In this document: positions 17,136 through 27,231 of the stretch, in pieces
Layout of the letters: the number at the start of each line of letters is the position of its first letter
Position numbering within the stretch: the stretch's first letter is position 1
Origin: Cryomorpha sp963836915
GTDB lineage: Bacteria > Bacteroidota > Bacteroidia > Flavobacteriales_D > Cryomorphaceae
Direction of reading: 5' to 3'
DNA length: 64,000 bases
Assembly (NCBI GenBank): GCA_963836915.1
Contig: CAWILH010000002.1
Location: 2,666,001 to 2,730,000, forward strand
Notes under the pieces: generated by a model
What the model was told of the DNA's origin: nothing
The model's input: only the letters and a program-made list of their open reading frames with translations
The model's database searches: none
Made by a program: the position numbers and the translations under genes

Positions 17136-18187
17136 TCCTTCAGCACCGCCTTATTCTTATTGGCCAATTGGCCGCAGGCGGCATCGATATCTTTACCCCG
17201 GCTGCGGCGCAAATTTACTACGATGTTCCTGTCTTCAAGAAATGCTGCAAAGGCATCTACCTTTTCCGGATCGGTCTGCCTGAACTCGCCATCATCTATG
17301 GGATTATACTCGATGATATTCACCTTGCAGGGCACATGCTTGCAAAACTCGGCCAGCTCACGGGCATCCTGAAGGGTATCATTGAAATCGCGGAATATGA
17401 TATACTCGTAAGTAACCCGTGTGCCGGTCTTGGCGTGAAAATAAATCAAGGCTTCCGCCAATGATTCGAGCGTATTCGACTCATTGATGGGCATAATTTT
17501 ATTACGCTTCTCATCGTTGGCGGCGTGCAGCGAGAGCGCCAGGTTAAACCGCACCCGGTCATCGCCCAGTTGTTTTATCATTTTGGCTATGCCGGCCGTA
17601 GAGATCGTCATGCGGCGGGGCGACATCCCCAGCCCGATATCGTCTGCTATGCGATGTGTACTTTCCGTCACGTGCCGGTAGTTGAGCAGGGGCTCGCCCA
17701 TGCCCATATACACTACGTTTGAGAGCGGCTTGCTGCGCAATATCTCCGCATCTTTGTAGATCTCTGCCACCTGATCGTAAATCTCATAGGCTTCAAGATT
17801 TTTCATCAGCTTGAGCTTTCCGGTGGCGCAAAACTTACAGGCCAAGCTACACCCCACCTGTGATGAGATGCAGGCCGTCGTGCGGTTGCCCGTGGGTATC
17901 AGCACCCCTTCCACTACGTGGCCTTCGTGCAGGCGAAAGGCATATTTTATCGTCCCGTCGCTACTCACCTGCTTATCGGCGATGGTCAGGGTACGGATCT
18001 CAAAATGTTCGGAAAGCGTTTTTCTCAAGTTTTGGGAAAGGCTCGTCATCTCTTCGAAGCTTCTCGCCCGTTTTGCCCAAAGCCATTCATAGACCTGCTT
18101 ACCGCGAAATTTCTTTTCGCCCATTGCGAGCATCTTCTCGATCAGTTCTGCTTCGCTCAGTTTTCGAATGTCCACTTTATGCGTCAT
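17132..18187 (-). CDS. rlmN: 23S rRNA (adenine-2503-C2)-methyltransferase RlmN
   Basis: A 351-residue radical-SAM enzyme that methylates C2 of A2503 in 23S rRNA (and A37 of some tRNAs). The [4Fe-4S]-binding CSLACKFC motif is in GCSLACKFCATGKL. Other signatures are NVVYMGMGEPLLNY, ISTAGI, LALSLHA and the C-terminal catalytic cysteine in DAACGQL. The ATG at 18187 (MTHKVDIRKL) was chosen; the frame stays open for 101 codons upstream, but that extension overlaps the start of conserved sequence poorly and is not protein-like. It lies 41 bases downstream of the SpoIIE-domain gene. Confidence 0.95.
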   Translation of the reverse strand: MTHKVDIRKLSEAELIEKMLAMGEKKFRGKQVYEWLWAKRARSFEEMTSLSQNLRKTLSEHFEIRTLTIADKQVSSDGTIKYAFRLHEGHVVEGVLIPTGNRTTACISSQVGCSLACKFCATGKLKLMKNLEAYEIYDQVAEIYKDAEILRSKPLSNVVYMGMGEPLLNYRHVTESTHRIADDIGLGMSPRRMTISTAGIAKMIKQLGDDRVRFNLALSLHAANDEKRNKIMPINESNTLESLAEALIYFHAKTGTRVTYEYIIFRDFNDTLQDARELAEFCKHVPCKVNIIEYNPIDDGEFRQTDPEKVDAFAAFLEDRNIVVNLRRSRGKDIDAACGQLANKNKAVLKD

Positions 18188-18227
18188 TGGCGCAAAGGTA
18201 CGGAAAGGAACTACGAGGTGGCCTTGC

Positions 18228-20351
18228 TCAGCCCACCCGAATACCCAGTACACATACATCGTCAATCTGCTCATTGGCACCGCGCCAATCATCAAATTGA
18301 TTTTGCAATGCCGCACGCTGCTCTTCCATCCCCAAGTGCGCCAGGTCGGCGATAAGTCCCAAAAGGGTCCTGGCCTTGAATTTCTTGTTATCGGCCCCCC
18401 CAAACTGATCGGGGTAGCCATCGGTAAATGTATAAAGCCTGTCATCGGGCTCCAGCCCAATGCTGTGATTGGTAAAGCCATTTTCAGCATGTATGGGATC
18501 CATACCGATAGACTTCCGGTCGCCCTTCACTTCTATATATTCGCCCTTTCGGAGAATGTAGAGGTTGTTTTTGGCGCCGGCAAATTCCAACTGGCGCGAA
18601 ATGGGATCGTAGGCACAGAATATCAGATCCATCCCATCGCTCACATTCTGCTCGCCGCTGTGATCGTGCTGTAGGCTGCGCATTATTTCATTGTTCAGAT
18701 AGTTGAGCACATCGGCGGGGTTTTGCACCGATTTTTCCGAAAGGCATTGCTCCAAGGAATTATGCCCTATGATGCTCATGATGGCACCCGGTACACCATG
18801 CCCCGTGCAGTCTACCGCAGCAAATAGGTGCTTGGTATTTGCGCCCCAAGGATTCTTGGCCTTAGTCTCACCAAACCAGTAGAAATCACCGCTTACGATG
18901 TCCTTCGGTTTGAAAAGCACGAAGTTTTCTGCAAAGAGACCGGCTATTTCATTGGCCGTGGGCAGTAGCGATTTTTGTATCCGCTCGGCATAGCGTATAC
19001 TGTCTATGATCTCTTCTTTCTGCTGTTCTACCACCTGCTTCTGCTCTACCACTTCGCGGGTGCGCTCGGTCACGGTGCGCTCCAATACTTCATTGGCCTT
19101 CACCTTCATAGTATTGATGGTGGCCAGCCGGGTATAGGCATCGTCCCGAAAAATCTTGAACTTATCTACGACTGCAAATGAGAGCAATATCACCTCCACG
19201 GCCGAGCCGATCTGCAATCCATAGGAAGCATAGAATGGACTGTTGAACACTCCAAAATTTCCCATGATAAATACAAAAACGCTAAGCACCAATACGATAA
19301 AGGCATACAGGAAATAACGTGCTGGCTTAAAGTTCTTTCGCAATACCAGCAACACCGTCGGGATAATCGCAATATTCAGCAGCAGCGCAAGCGAGTTAAT
19401 GGCAAGCACTGAAATCTTAAACGTAAGCGGTGTGTAAATGAGCGCCAGCAGGCAGTTCAGCGCCACGATATGGCCGGTATAATTAAAGGCCTTATTCAGC
19501 CGCGGATAGAACTCGCTCAGGTTCAAGAAGGTCTGTACGAATCGGATCAATGCAAAAATGCTCAGCGATGCGAAAAAGGGGTTGGCCACATTGGCCAGAT
19601 AGCTCGACTCGGGCCAGAGGTAGCGAAATGCAAATCCGCCTAGCGACAACTGAAGCATAAGCAGGCCAAATACGTAAAGCACGTAATAGAGCGAAGACTT
19701 CTCCTTGATTACGAAATAGATAAAAATATTGAACAGCAGCACGAAGAGTATGATCCCAAAGTAAACGCCCCGTATCAACCGGTCTTTCTCATCGCGCTGG
19801 GCTATCTCTTCCCGGTCAAATAATGCGATAGGCAGTTGCAGCTGCTCCCCCTTGGTGGAAACCTGAAGCAAAAACTCCCGGGTACTGTTTGGCTCCAAGA
19901 CCACTGGAAATTGATAGCTGAGATGTGGCATAGGCCTTTCGGCAAAGGTGAGGTCATCGCCCGATTCGAAAAGTGGGATGGAGCAGGTTCCTTTTACTTC
20001 ATAGAGATTGCAGGCGTTTAGAATAGGATTGGCCACTTCCAGCACTTTATTCTCCAAGGTATTGCCGGTATTGAAGACGCGGATCTTCAACCAATGGGTG
20101 GCATCGCTAAAGCCGAAAACGGCCGTCTCCCCTACTGCATCAAAATCCAGATCGTTGAGCGCGGCGACATCTGCACCACGCAATAAAGTGGTGGCATCGG
20201 TAAGGGAGCCTATTACGATAAGTGACTTTCTGATTGGCTGCACAAAACCTTGTGCCTGCGCATCTTTATTGCTCCCAAAGGCGATGATAAAAATCAGCGA
20301 TCCCAGCAATAGAGCTGGTAAGAGAATAATCTTTAGGGAGCGGGATTTCAT
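18228..20351 (-). CDS. 7TMR-DISM sensor with SpoIIE-type PP2C phosphatase domain
   Basis: About 707 residues from ATG 20351 (MKSRSLKIILLPALL, signal/anchor). The order is: periplasmic 7TMR-DISMED2-like domain (about 50-190), seven hydrophobic helices (about 195-400), a coiled coil (VLERTVTERTREVVEQKQVVEQQKEEI), then a SpoIIE-like phosphatase with SGDFYWFGE, AAVDCTGHGVPGAIMS, FAGAKNNLY and YTFTDGYPDQFGG, carrying the metal-binding aspartates. It should sense an extracellular ligand and dephosphorylate a serine/threonine target such as an anti-sigma-antagonist. No partner kinase or STAS gene is adjacent. It is transcribed toward rlmN and away from the T9SS gene at 20523. Confidence 0.9.
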   Translation of the reverse strand: MKSRSLKIILLPALLLGSLIFIIAFGSNKDAQAQGFVQPIRKSLIVIGSLTDATTLLRGADVAALNDLDFDAVGETAVFGFSDATHWLKIRVFNTGNTLENKVLEVANPILNACNLYEVKGTCSIPLFESGDDLTFAERPMPHLSYQFPVVLEPNSTREFLLQVSTKGEQLQLPIALFDREEIAQRDEKDRLIRGVYFGIILFVLLFNIFIYFVIKEKSSLYYVLYVFGLLMLQLSLGGFAFRYLWPESSYLANVANPFFASLSIFALIRFVQTFLNLSEFYPRLNKAFNYTGHIVALNCLLALIYTPLTFKISVLAINSLALLLNIAIIPTVLLVLRKNFKPARYFLYAFIVLVLSVFVFIMGNFGVFNSPFYASYGLQIGSAVEVILLSFAVVDKFKIFRDDAYTRLATINTMKVKANEVLERTVTERTREVVEQKQVVEQQKEEIIDSIRYAERIQKSLLPTANEIAGLFAENFVLFKPKDIVSGDFYWFGETKAKNPWGANTKHLFAAVDCTGHGVPGAIMSIIGHNSLEQCLSEKSVQNPADVLNYLNNEIMRSLQHDHSGEQNVSDGMDLIFCAYDPISRQLEFAGAKNNLYILRKGEYIEVKGDRKSIGMDPIHAENGFTNHSIGLEPDDRLYTFTDGYPDQFGGADNKKFKARTLLGLIADLAHLGMEEQRAALQNQFDDWRGANEQIDDVCVLGIRVG

Positions 20352-20522
20352 GGTGGAAATGCATACGGCAGTAAAGCAGAAAAGTTCATCGATACTATTT
20401 TGGCTAGATGCCCCACCAACCATACCATTCGACCAAGCTTAACCTAAACTTAACGTTGAATAAAATTTTTATGTCGGTTTTATTACTAACTTAGGCGAAT
20501 AACTTAACTAAACCTTTAAATT

Positions 20523-23500
20523 ATGAAATCTTTACCAACATTAACTTCGTCGAAGTTTACTTCGTTTTTCCCATCTACAGTAATCCTTTTACTCGCCTGT
20601 ATTTTACTCTGCTCGTCGGTTTACGCTCAAGACGTCTATGAAGAGTGGGTAAAGACCGAAGGATCTCAAAATTTTTTCGTTAAGAGTACGGCAAAGACCG
20701 ATGCCAATCGAAATGTATACCAAGCTGGCGCTACCATTACTTCCAATGGTGATTATGACGTATTAGTTACCAAATACGGCCCTAGCGGCATAGAACATTG
20801 GACACAAACCTTTGATAATACTGGATTTGATGATGGTGCCACAGATATATATCTCGATACTGGGGGCAACATCTACATTGCCGGCGCGTCGCAAATAAGT
20901 GCTAGCGGAAGCTACGCTACATTAATACTCAAGTATAGCAATTCTGGGGCTTTACTCTGGAGCGACATTTATTCGCACCCGAATTCTGTTTATAACGTTG
21001 CTTCCGGCATAACAAGTGATGGCGGGAATGTCTATTTAGGCGGAGCTACTTTTAGCTTTCAAAATCAATCTGATTATCTCGCATTATCCTATTCATCTTC
21101 TGGATCACTTCTCTGGAGCTACGCATGGGACAACTTAGGGATGAATGATGCAATCACGAGTATTTATAATAGTGGTGGAAAATTGTACGTTGCTGGAGGG
21201 ACGGAAGTAAATCCTAATAAATGGAATTATTGTGTTCAAACACTTGATTATTCTACTGGCAATTTAATTGGTCAGATCATTTCAGGTGGAACAGGGGATG
21301 GCATAGACCGAATTGCTGACCTGAGCAGAGATGACCTGGGAAATATTTATGTGACCGGTGGAGCTGTGAATAGTGGTACTGGTTTTGACTTTAGGACTTT
21401 AAAGTTAGACAGCACCCTTAATGTAGTATGGAGCAAAAGCTTTAATAGTTCAGGGGCCTTTGACGATATGGCCAATAGCGTAACCGTTGACAATTCTGGA
21501 AATGTTTATGTAACAGGTCACTCTCAGACCGCTCAAAGTGGGACGAATTATAGCACGGTCAAATACAGCGCTAATGGCACAGAAATGTGGTTTAAAACCT
21601 ATGATGGTTTAGGAAATGCCGCCGATACGGCCAAAGCAATTACCTTGGACGCCCAACAAAATATAATCGTGACCGGAACTAGTTTTAATGGAGCCAACGA
21701 AGATGTTTATACCGTTAAATATGACGCGAACGGAAATGAAGTTTGGAACATAACCTACAACAATGAAAGTAATGGAAATGATACGCCATCAGACATTATT
21801 GTAGATAACGAGGGCGACATCGTAATAGCGGGTCAAAATGGAACGGGTCAAAACTATAAATATTTCTCTCTAAAATATAAAGAAGCTACGGTAACCGACC
21901 CCTTCGGCCAATCGATTCCGACCGATTTAAAGACAGGCTTTACCATAAACAAAGGCCAGATCAATGATCTGAATGGAAACTCTGTCAGCGCAGTAAAATA
22001 CTATGGTCAGGATGGAGGTGCAAATCTGTTTCTCTCCAATTCTTCTTTCTCCTACATATTGAAGAAAGGCATAGACACTACTGACGTAGATTCTCTATGT
22101 AGGTTTGACCTCACACCAGTTAATGCCAATGCAGTAAAGCCCTATCATAAGGACGCTTCTCGATCTTTTCAAAACTTCTATTTACCTCATGTGCCTGATG
22201 GTCGTGAACGCATTCATAACTATGAGTCGGTCGTATATCCGGAGCTTTGGAGTAAAATTGACTTAACTGTGAATGCCAATAATGGAGGAGCCAACTTCTA
22301 TTATGTTTTAAAGAAAGGTGCTAAGAAAAGCAATTTGAAATTTCAACTCACGGGACAGACGAATGCAAGCATAAACGGATCTGGTCAACTTCAAGTTTCT
22401 ACTGAATGTGGATTTCAGACTTTGCCAGCGCCGGAAGCTTATCAAATAGGTAGCTCAGGGCAAATCATTTCACTGTCTTGGAGTCCGCAGTATATCTTAA
22501 CTGGCAATACTATAAGCTTTAGTCTAGGAACTTATGACACCAATATTCCACTCGTGATCGCTTTTGCCCGTGGTGGGGGTAGCAGTTACGATGAACAGGG
22601 ATTATGTTGGAGTACCTATTTTAGTGGCTTTGGGTCTGCTAAAGGCAAGTGCGTAGAGTATAACGATGAAGGCCTAGTTTTTGGTGGAGTCGATATAGAG
22701 CCGGGATCATTCGCGTTTTCTAATTTAGGAACTGCACCATACACATCTACTAATTTCAACACGGCAGTTTTCAAGTTAAACGCTAACTACTCTTTAAATT
22801 GGATGTCTTATTTTGGAGGTTCTAACCAAACAATTATTTCAGACTTTGCCATAAGCAGTATTGGAAACATTTATAGTGTTGGGAGTTCAAGTTCGGATGA
22901 TTTAATTATCGAAGGCAACGGTAATGCTACGAACTACAATTATAGCGGAAATGGCCAAGCAGGCGCGAATGCATATGATGGAATAGTTTTCCAATACAAC
23001 GGCAACTCGGGAAGCTTGGAATGGTCTACATATCTTGGCGCATCGCAACCTCAAATCGGAGGTAGCGATTATTGTGAACATATCGCAATAGACTCTCAAG
23101 ATATTATATACATCACTGGGGTGGCTTCAAGCTCTAACTTTCCCCAAGGAACAGGAAACAGTGCGTTTAATGGTGGGCCTAACGATGTGTTTCTTACGGC
23201 GTTCACTTCATCGCATACTTTATCTTGGACTAGATTTATAGGTGGTTCTGGCGCAGAGCAATCTAGAGGTTTGCAACTTGATGAAGATGGTAATATTTGG
23301 ATTAAGGGCGTTACATTTAGCTCCGACTTTCAATTGGAAAACCCAAATCCAAATGATAATTTAATATTTTTCGATGATGTATTGAACGGGCTTTCAGATG
23401 ACTTCCTCGCTCAAATCAATTCACAAAGTCAAACAATAATGTATTCGACCTATTTGGGAGGCGATAACATTGACACTAAATTAGAATTTACACTGCTTGG

Positions 23501-24419
23501 CGGAAACCAGCTTAGTGTAGCTTCAAACAAACTCTACGCGATCGGACAAACTAAAAGCTCCGGACCATCCTTTCCGTTGATGGTGGATAATGGAGACTTC
23601 AATTTTAATCAAAATATGCTGGGGCCAACGAACTCATCTTCCAGCAGTAATGGATATATTTTCGGACTAAATAGGATTACATATCATCAAACATGGGGCA
23701 CTTTCATGAACAACGTAACTGCCGGTGATGGATCTGATGCTGGAAACATCCCATTATCAGTTCAGCTTAAAACCTTCGAAAATGACACTCCCGACTTACT
23801 GATTATTGGTGGCCAAGCGGCAGCTCCGAATGAGCTGTCAAGTGGAGCAGCTAGTTTCTTTTATAATTCCAGCCCATCGGGAGGTTCGGATGGGTTGATT
23901 TATTCTTTTATTTCGAGTCTTTCTTCAAATTTCTTGTCACGATCTACGTTTTTTGGTGGAATTGAAAATGAAAAAATAACAGATTTAAAATTCAATGATT
24001 TTGATGAAATTTTATTTACTGGAGATTTTGGCTCAAATAGCTCAAATCAAGGATTTCCGTTAGACGATAATGGCGGTAGCGCCTTATTTTCTGACAACCT
24101 ATACTTAAGTGGTACGAACTCTTTTTTTTCAGTAATATGCGATGAAGGAGCTACGACCAATACATCATTTCAATTCGAGCAGATTGAGGGCATTATTATA
24201 TATCCTAACCCAACTAGGTCATCAATTACTGTGGCCAGTCAGACAGGGTTAATCCTACAGGCAAATATTTATGATATTTCCGGCAGGCAAGTATTACATA
24301 AAAACATCTCTGGACTAATTCAATTTGATTTAGACTGTACGCAGTTAATGGATGGAACCTATATTCTCGAAGTAAAATCTAAAACAGAAAAGTACCGCAG
24401 TAAATTCATAAAGCAATGA
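20523..24419 (+). CDS. Large SBBP-repeat surface protein with T9SS type A sorting domain
   Basis: The 1298-residue product has a long signal peptide (to about residue 35, ending SVYA-QDVYEEW). N-terminal SBBP-like repeats (GNIYIAGASQ, DNSGNVYVTGHSQ, VKYDANGNEVW) cover about 40-450. A DUF7948-like domain follows (GFTINKGQINDLNG, to about 680), then more SBBP-like repeats, and a C-terminal type A sorting domain with IIIYPNPT and GTYILEVKSKTEKYRSKFIKQ. It should be exported through the T9SS and anchored at the surface. It heads a four-gene set in which each gene overlaps the next by ATGA. Its CTD is closely similar to that of the next gene, so the domains have been copied. Confidence 0.87.
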   Translation: MKSLPTLTSSKFTSFFPSTVILLLACILLCSSVYAQDVYEEWVKTEGSQNFFVKSTAKTDANRNVYQAGATITSNGDYDVLVTKYGPSGIEHWTQTFDNTGFDDGATDIYLDTGGNIYIAGASQISASGSYATLILKYSNSGALLWSDIYSHPNSVYNVASGITSDGGNVYLGGATFSFQNQSDYLALSYSSSGSLLWSYAWDNLGMNDAITSIYNSGGKLYVAGGTEVNPNKWNYCVQTLDYSTGNLIGQIISGGTGDGIDRIADLSRDDLGNIYVTGGAVNSGTGFDFRTLKLDSTLNVVWSKSFNSSGAFDDMANSVTVDNSGNVYVTGHSQTAQSGTNYSTVKYSANGTEMWFKTYDGLGNAADTAKAITLDAQQNIIVTGTSFNGANEDVYTVKYDANGNEVWNITYNNESNGNDTPSDIIVDNEGDIVIAGQNGTGQNYKYFSLKYKEATVTDPFGQSIPTDLKTGFTINKGQINDLNGNSVSAVKYYGQDGGANLFLSNSSFSYILKKGIDTTDVDSLCRFDLTPVNANAVKPYHKDASRSFQNFYLPHVPDGRERIHNYESVVYPELWSKIDLTVNANNGGANFYYVLKKGAKKSNLKFQLTGQTNASINGSGQLQVSTECGFQTLPAPEAYQIGSSGQIISLSWSPQYILTGNTISFSLGTYDTNIPLVIAFARGGGSSYDEQGLCWSTYFSGFGSAKGKCVEYNDEGLVFGGVDIEPGSFAFSNLGTAPYTSTNFNTAVFKLNANYSLNWMSYFGGSNQTIISDFAISSIGNIYSVGSSSSDDLIIEGNGNATNYNYSGNGQAGANAYDGIVFQYNGNSGSLEWSTYLGASQPQIGGSDYCEHIAIDSQDIIYITGVASSSNFPQGTGNSAFNGGPNDVFLTAFTSSHTLSWTRFIGGSGAEQSRGLQLDEDGNIWIKGVTFSSDFQLENPNPNDNLIFFDDVLNGLSDDFLAQINSQSQTIMYSTYLGGDNIDTKLEFTLLGGNQLSVASNKLYAIGQTKSSGPSFPLMVDNGDFNFNQNMLGPTNSSSSSNGYIFGLNRITYHQTWGTFMNNVTAGDGSDAGNIPLSVQLKTFENDTPDLLIIGGQAAAPNELSSGAASFFYNSSPSGGSDGLIYSFISSLSSNFLSRSTFFGGIENEKITDLKFNDFDEILFTGDFGSNSSNQGFPLDDNGGSALFSDNLYLSGTNSFFSVICDEGATTNTSFQFEQIEGIIIYPNPTRSSITVASQTGLILQANIYDISGRQVLHKNISGLIQFDLDCTQLMDGTYILEVKSKTEKYRSKFIKQ

Positions 24420-25816
24420 AAAGAATTCTATTTCTCCTCTTTTGTATTAGTCTAAATTTAAGTGCTTTATCTCAAACGAATCCTTGGTGGGAACGTGCGG
24501 ATTTTCAATCTAACCTTAATACATTGTTCTTAGATTTTGAAGCTCTTGGAATAGTTTCAGCTGTTGACTCTCTAAATAAGAGGGTCTATTTAGCTGGTAC
24601 TGAGATTTCGTCTGGAACTTCGCTCCTTCTTGAGTACGATTCTACCGGCATCCAGGTTTTAGCCGAGTATTTTACTGACGTAATTTATGATATGATCGTT
24701 TATCACGGTAAGTTATACGTGGGTAGCAGTGCCGTGACTCTTTACGATATGTCGATCAATCAGCTTGTGGCAGGCTACCTTTTTCGCTACGATGGTGAAG
24801 TTTGGGATAATCTTAATATCACCCAACTCGATGGTAAGGTTACAGCTTTTGAAGTGATCGATGACACCCTTTACGTGGGTGGTGAGTTTCGAAATATCAA
24901 TAATCAAGAGATGCCAATGGCCGCGCGCTTTGATGGAAACAACTGGTCTAATATCCCGAACAATCCATTTGGTGAAATGCCCAATTACATTAGCATAAAC
25001 GCTTTCCAGATGTACGATGGTGACCTTTACCTTGGCGGAAAATCGCCAGATGTAAACGATACCGAACTGCTCGTATATCAAGATGGTAATTGGGGAGAAG
25101 TTGGCACAAGCCTGTCAGGGCTGTATACCGACATACGGCACCTTGCCGTTCTGGACGATGGCCTTTATGTAGCGGGCGTAATCATTGAAGATGAAGGAAA
25201 TGTAAGTAATGGCATCGTGAAATGGGATGGCACATCTTTTCAATCACTCGGCGGAGGGATCGATGACTTGTCCATATTCGACTTGGAAGTTTATGAAGGC
25301 GGTCTTTTTGCATCTGGTGCTTTCTCGACTGCCGGTGACCTTAACGTAGAAGGGGTGGCTCGCTGGGATGGCGCACAATGGTGCGGGCTTCGAACAGAAT
25401 CACCAGGGCAGGTCATACAAGACATGTTCGTATTTAATGATTCGCTGTATATGCCCCTTGCGAACTCGCCGACCAACCCTTTTTTCAATCAGGGTAATGG
25501 CAATTTTGAGATTTTCAAATGGAAAGGTGGAGATGACTTTGGACCTTGCTCTATGGTCACGTCCGTGTCAGAACTATCCGAATCCAATATTTCAATCTAC
25601 CCCAATCCAACGATGTCATCAATAACCGTAGCCAGTCAGAAAGAATTAATCGAGGATGCCAAAATTTATGATATTTCTGGAAGGCGGGTACTATATAAAA
25701 ATATCTCTGGTTTGAAGCGGTTTGATTTAGACTGTAATCAATTAATGGATGGAACCTATATTCTCGAAATAAAATCTCAAACAGAAAAGTACCGCAGAAA
25801 ATTTGTAAAGCAATGA
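24416..25816 (+). CDS. Secreted propeller-like protein with T9SS type A sorting domain (copy 1)
   Basis: 466 residues with a signal peptide (ending LNLSALSQ). Repeated units of the form YDGEVWDNLNITQLDG, FDGNNWSNIP and WDGTSFQSLGGG, about 45-50 residues apart, suggest a beta-propeller. The C-terminus has the type A signal ISIYPNPT and GTYILEIKSQTEKYRRKFVKQ. Its central 820 bp (24782-25601) is almost identical to 27597-28416 in the fourth gene of the cluster, whereas the sorting domain resembles that of the first gene. It is therefore a mosaic. Start overlaps the previous stop by four bases. Function unknown; a surface adhesin or binding protein is likely. Confidence 0.85.
   Translation: MKRILFLLFCISLNLSALSQTNPWWERADFQSNLNTLFLDFEALGIVSAVDSLNKRVYLAGTEISSGTSLLLEYDSTGIQVLAEYFTDVIYDMIVYHGKLYVGSSAVTLYDMSINQLVAGYLFRYDGEVWDNLNITQLDGKVTAFEVIDDTLYVGGEFRNINNQEMPMAARFDGNNWSNIPNNPFGEMPNYISINAFQMYDGDLYLGGKSPDVNDTELLVYQDGNWGEVGTSLSGLYTDIRHLAVLDDGLYVAGVIIEDEGNVSNGIVKWDGTSFQSLGGGIDDLSIFDLEVYEGGLFASGAFSTAGDLNVEGVARWDGAQWCGLRTESPGQVIQDMFVFNDSLYMPLANSPTNPFFNQGNGNFEIFKWKGGDDFGPCSMVTSVSELSESNISIYPNPTMSSITVASQKELIEDAKIYDISGRRVLYKNISGLKRFDLDCNQLMDGTYILEIKSQTEKYRRKFVKQ
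24782..25601 (+). repeat. 820-bp near-identical duplicated segment, copy 1
   Basis: Starts at TTTCGCTACGATGG and ends at TCAATCTACCC. It matches 27597-28416 at a constant offset of 2815 bases with no gap seen, apart from scattered substitutions and one diverged patch near 25262-25282. Both borders fall inside coding sequence, in frame. Confidence 0.85.
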
Positions 25817-27231
25817 TTAAATATTTGATTCTTCCGATTATGTTTTATACTGCATATTCGTCTCAAGCCCAATTCATTGGCATAAGTGATAACTGGGAGC
25901 AAGTTGAATTTCCTTATATATTTTCAAATGAATATGAGCCTAATTTGTTTGGGATAGAAGATACATTGGCTGATGTGGCCTATGTGTTTGGAAAAGTGTA
26001 TGCCCAAAATCCCTTTACGGAAGGTGGTACTTATGATAGATTATTGGCGAAATTTGATGGTAATGAGTTTACCACGATAGCAACCGTACAGTCAGGCATT
26101 ACCGATGCAGTTATTTTTCACGATGAACTTTATGTATGTGGTTTTTTCTGGCAAATAAATGGCGACGAAGAATTACATGATTTCGCTAAATTTGAAAATG
26201 AAGTATGGGTATCGATCGGCGAATTTGATAACATTGTTTATTCGGTTGTAGCTGATGAGGAATACATCTACGCCGCGGGCTCATTTACAACTATCGACGG
26301 TGAGCCAATGGATAGGATTGCTAGGTACGATGGAGAATCTTGGGAACCACTTCCGGCAGGTGGTTTCCAAGAAGGCACCTGGGTACATGATCTAATATTT
26401 TATCAAGATGAGCTTTATGCCTGCGGTAGACTTGTGCTAGACGATGGCCAAGATGAAGAATATGCAATTCGCGTAATGCGCGAAGGAGAATGGGTAGAGC
26501 TGGATGACACATATACGGAGCCATCTGTGATCCGCTCACTTGAAGTTTGGCAGGATCATTTATACATGGCCGGTGATTTTTTCTTTTTACAAGATAATCC
26601 TTTGCACTCTTCTTTAATTCGGTGGGATGGAGCAGAAATTTCTGCACCCTACCCATGGTTCCGCGACGTTAATAACAATGTTTCGTACGGTTCACTTCCA
26701 AACTTTTTAGAGAGTACTTCGAGCCGGCTTTATGCAGGCGGCAGTATGGAATTTATCGGGGAGCAAGTAGTAAATCAACTCGCCAGTTATGATGGTTCCG
26801 ATTGGTGCGCCATGTATACCTTCAATCAACAAAGACCGATCTTTGGCATGTTCACATTTAGGGATACCTTGTACGCACGGCTGGTACAAAACCCTTTTTC
26901 CAATACCTTATACCCATCAGGGCTGTTCAAATGGGTAGGTGGAGATGACTACGAGAATTGCGCACCTTTGAAAACCACCGAAATAGATAATGGCGATCTT
27001 GCTGTTTTCCCAAACCCTACGGTTGACTTCCTATACCTAAAAAATGAAGCCACCACCATTCAATCAGTGCGGCTCTACGCTGCAAATGGGGTGTTGATCG
27101 ATGAAATCAGGAATATAAATGCGGGCTCAACACATACCATTGACATGCGCGCGCTTGCTATTGGGCTCTACTTCTTGCATGTCAAATTCGAAAGTGGCGG
27201 CTACCACGATACCAAAATCTCAAAACAATGA
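25813..27231 (+). CDS. Secreted propeller-like protein with T9SS type A sorting domain
   Basis: 472 residues: signal peptide (ending SSQAQ), repeated propeller-like units (FDGNEFTTIATVQSG, YDGESWEPLPAGGF, WDGAEISAPYPW) spaced as in the neighbouring genes, and a type A sorting domain with LAVFPNPTVDFLYL and GLYFLHVKFESGG. It is a diverged paralogue of the genes on either side and shares no long near-identical DNA with them. It overlaps both neighbours by four bases. Its body lies between two nearly identical copies, so recombination between them could delete it. Confidence 0.83.
   Translation: MIKYLILPIMFYTAYSSQAQFIGISDNWEQVEFPYIFSNEYEPNLFGIEDTLADVAYVFGKVYAQNPFTEGGTYDRLLAKFDGNEFTTIATVQSGITDAVIFHDELYVCGFFWQINGDEELHDFAKFENEVWVSIGEFDNIVYSVVADEEYIYAAGSFTTIDGEPMDRIARYDGESWEPLPAGGFQEGTWVHDLIFYQDELYACGRLVLDDGQDEEYAIRVMREGEWVELDDTYTEPSVIRSLEVWQDHLYMAGDFFFLQDNPLHSSLIRWDGAEISAPYPWFRDVNNNVSYGSLPNFLESTSSRLYAGGSMEFIGEQVVNQLASYDGSDWCAMYTFNQQRPIFGMFTFRDTLYARLVQNPFSNTLYPSGLFKWVGGDDYENCAPLKTTEIDNGDLAVFPNPTVDFLYLKNEATTIQSVRLYAANGVLIDEIRNINAGSTHTIDMRALAIGLYFLHVKFESGGYHDTKISKQ

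Noticed and set aside
17132..18490. Longer RlmN start at 18490
   Set aside because: The extra 101 residues run through the end of the SpoIIE gene and are not RlmN-like; ATG 18187 gives the normal family length.
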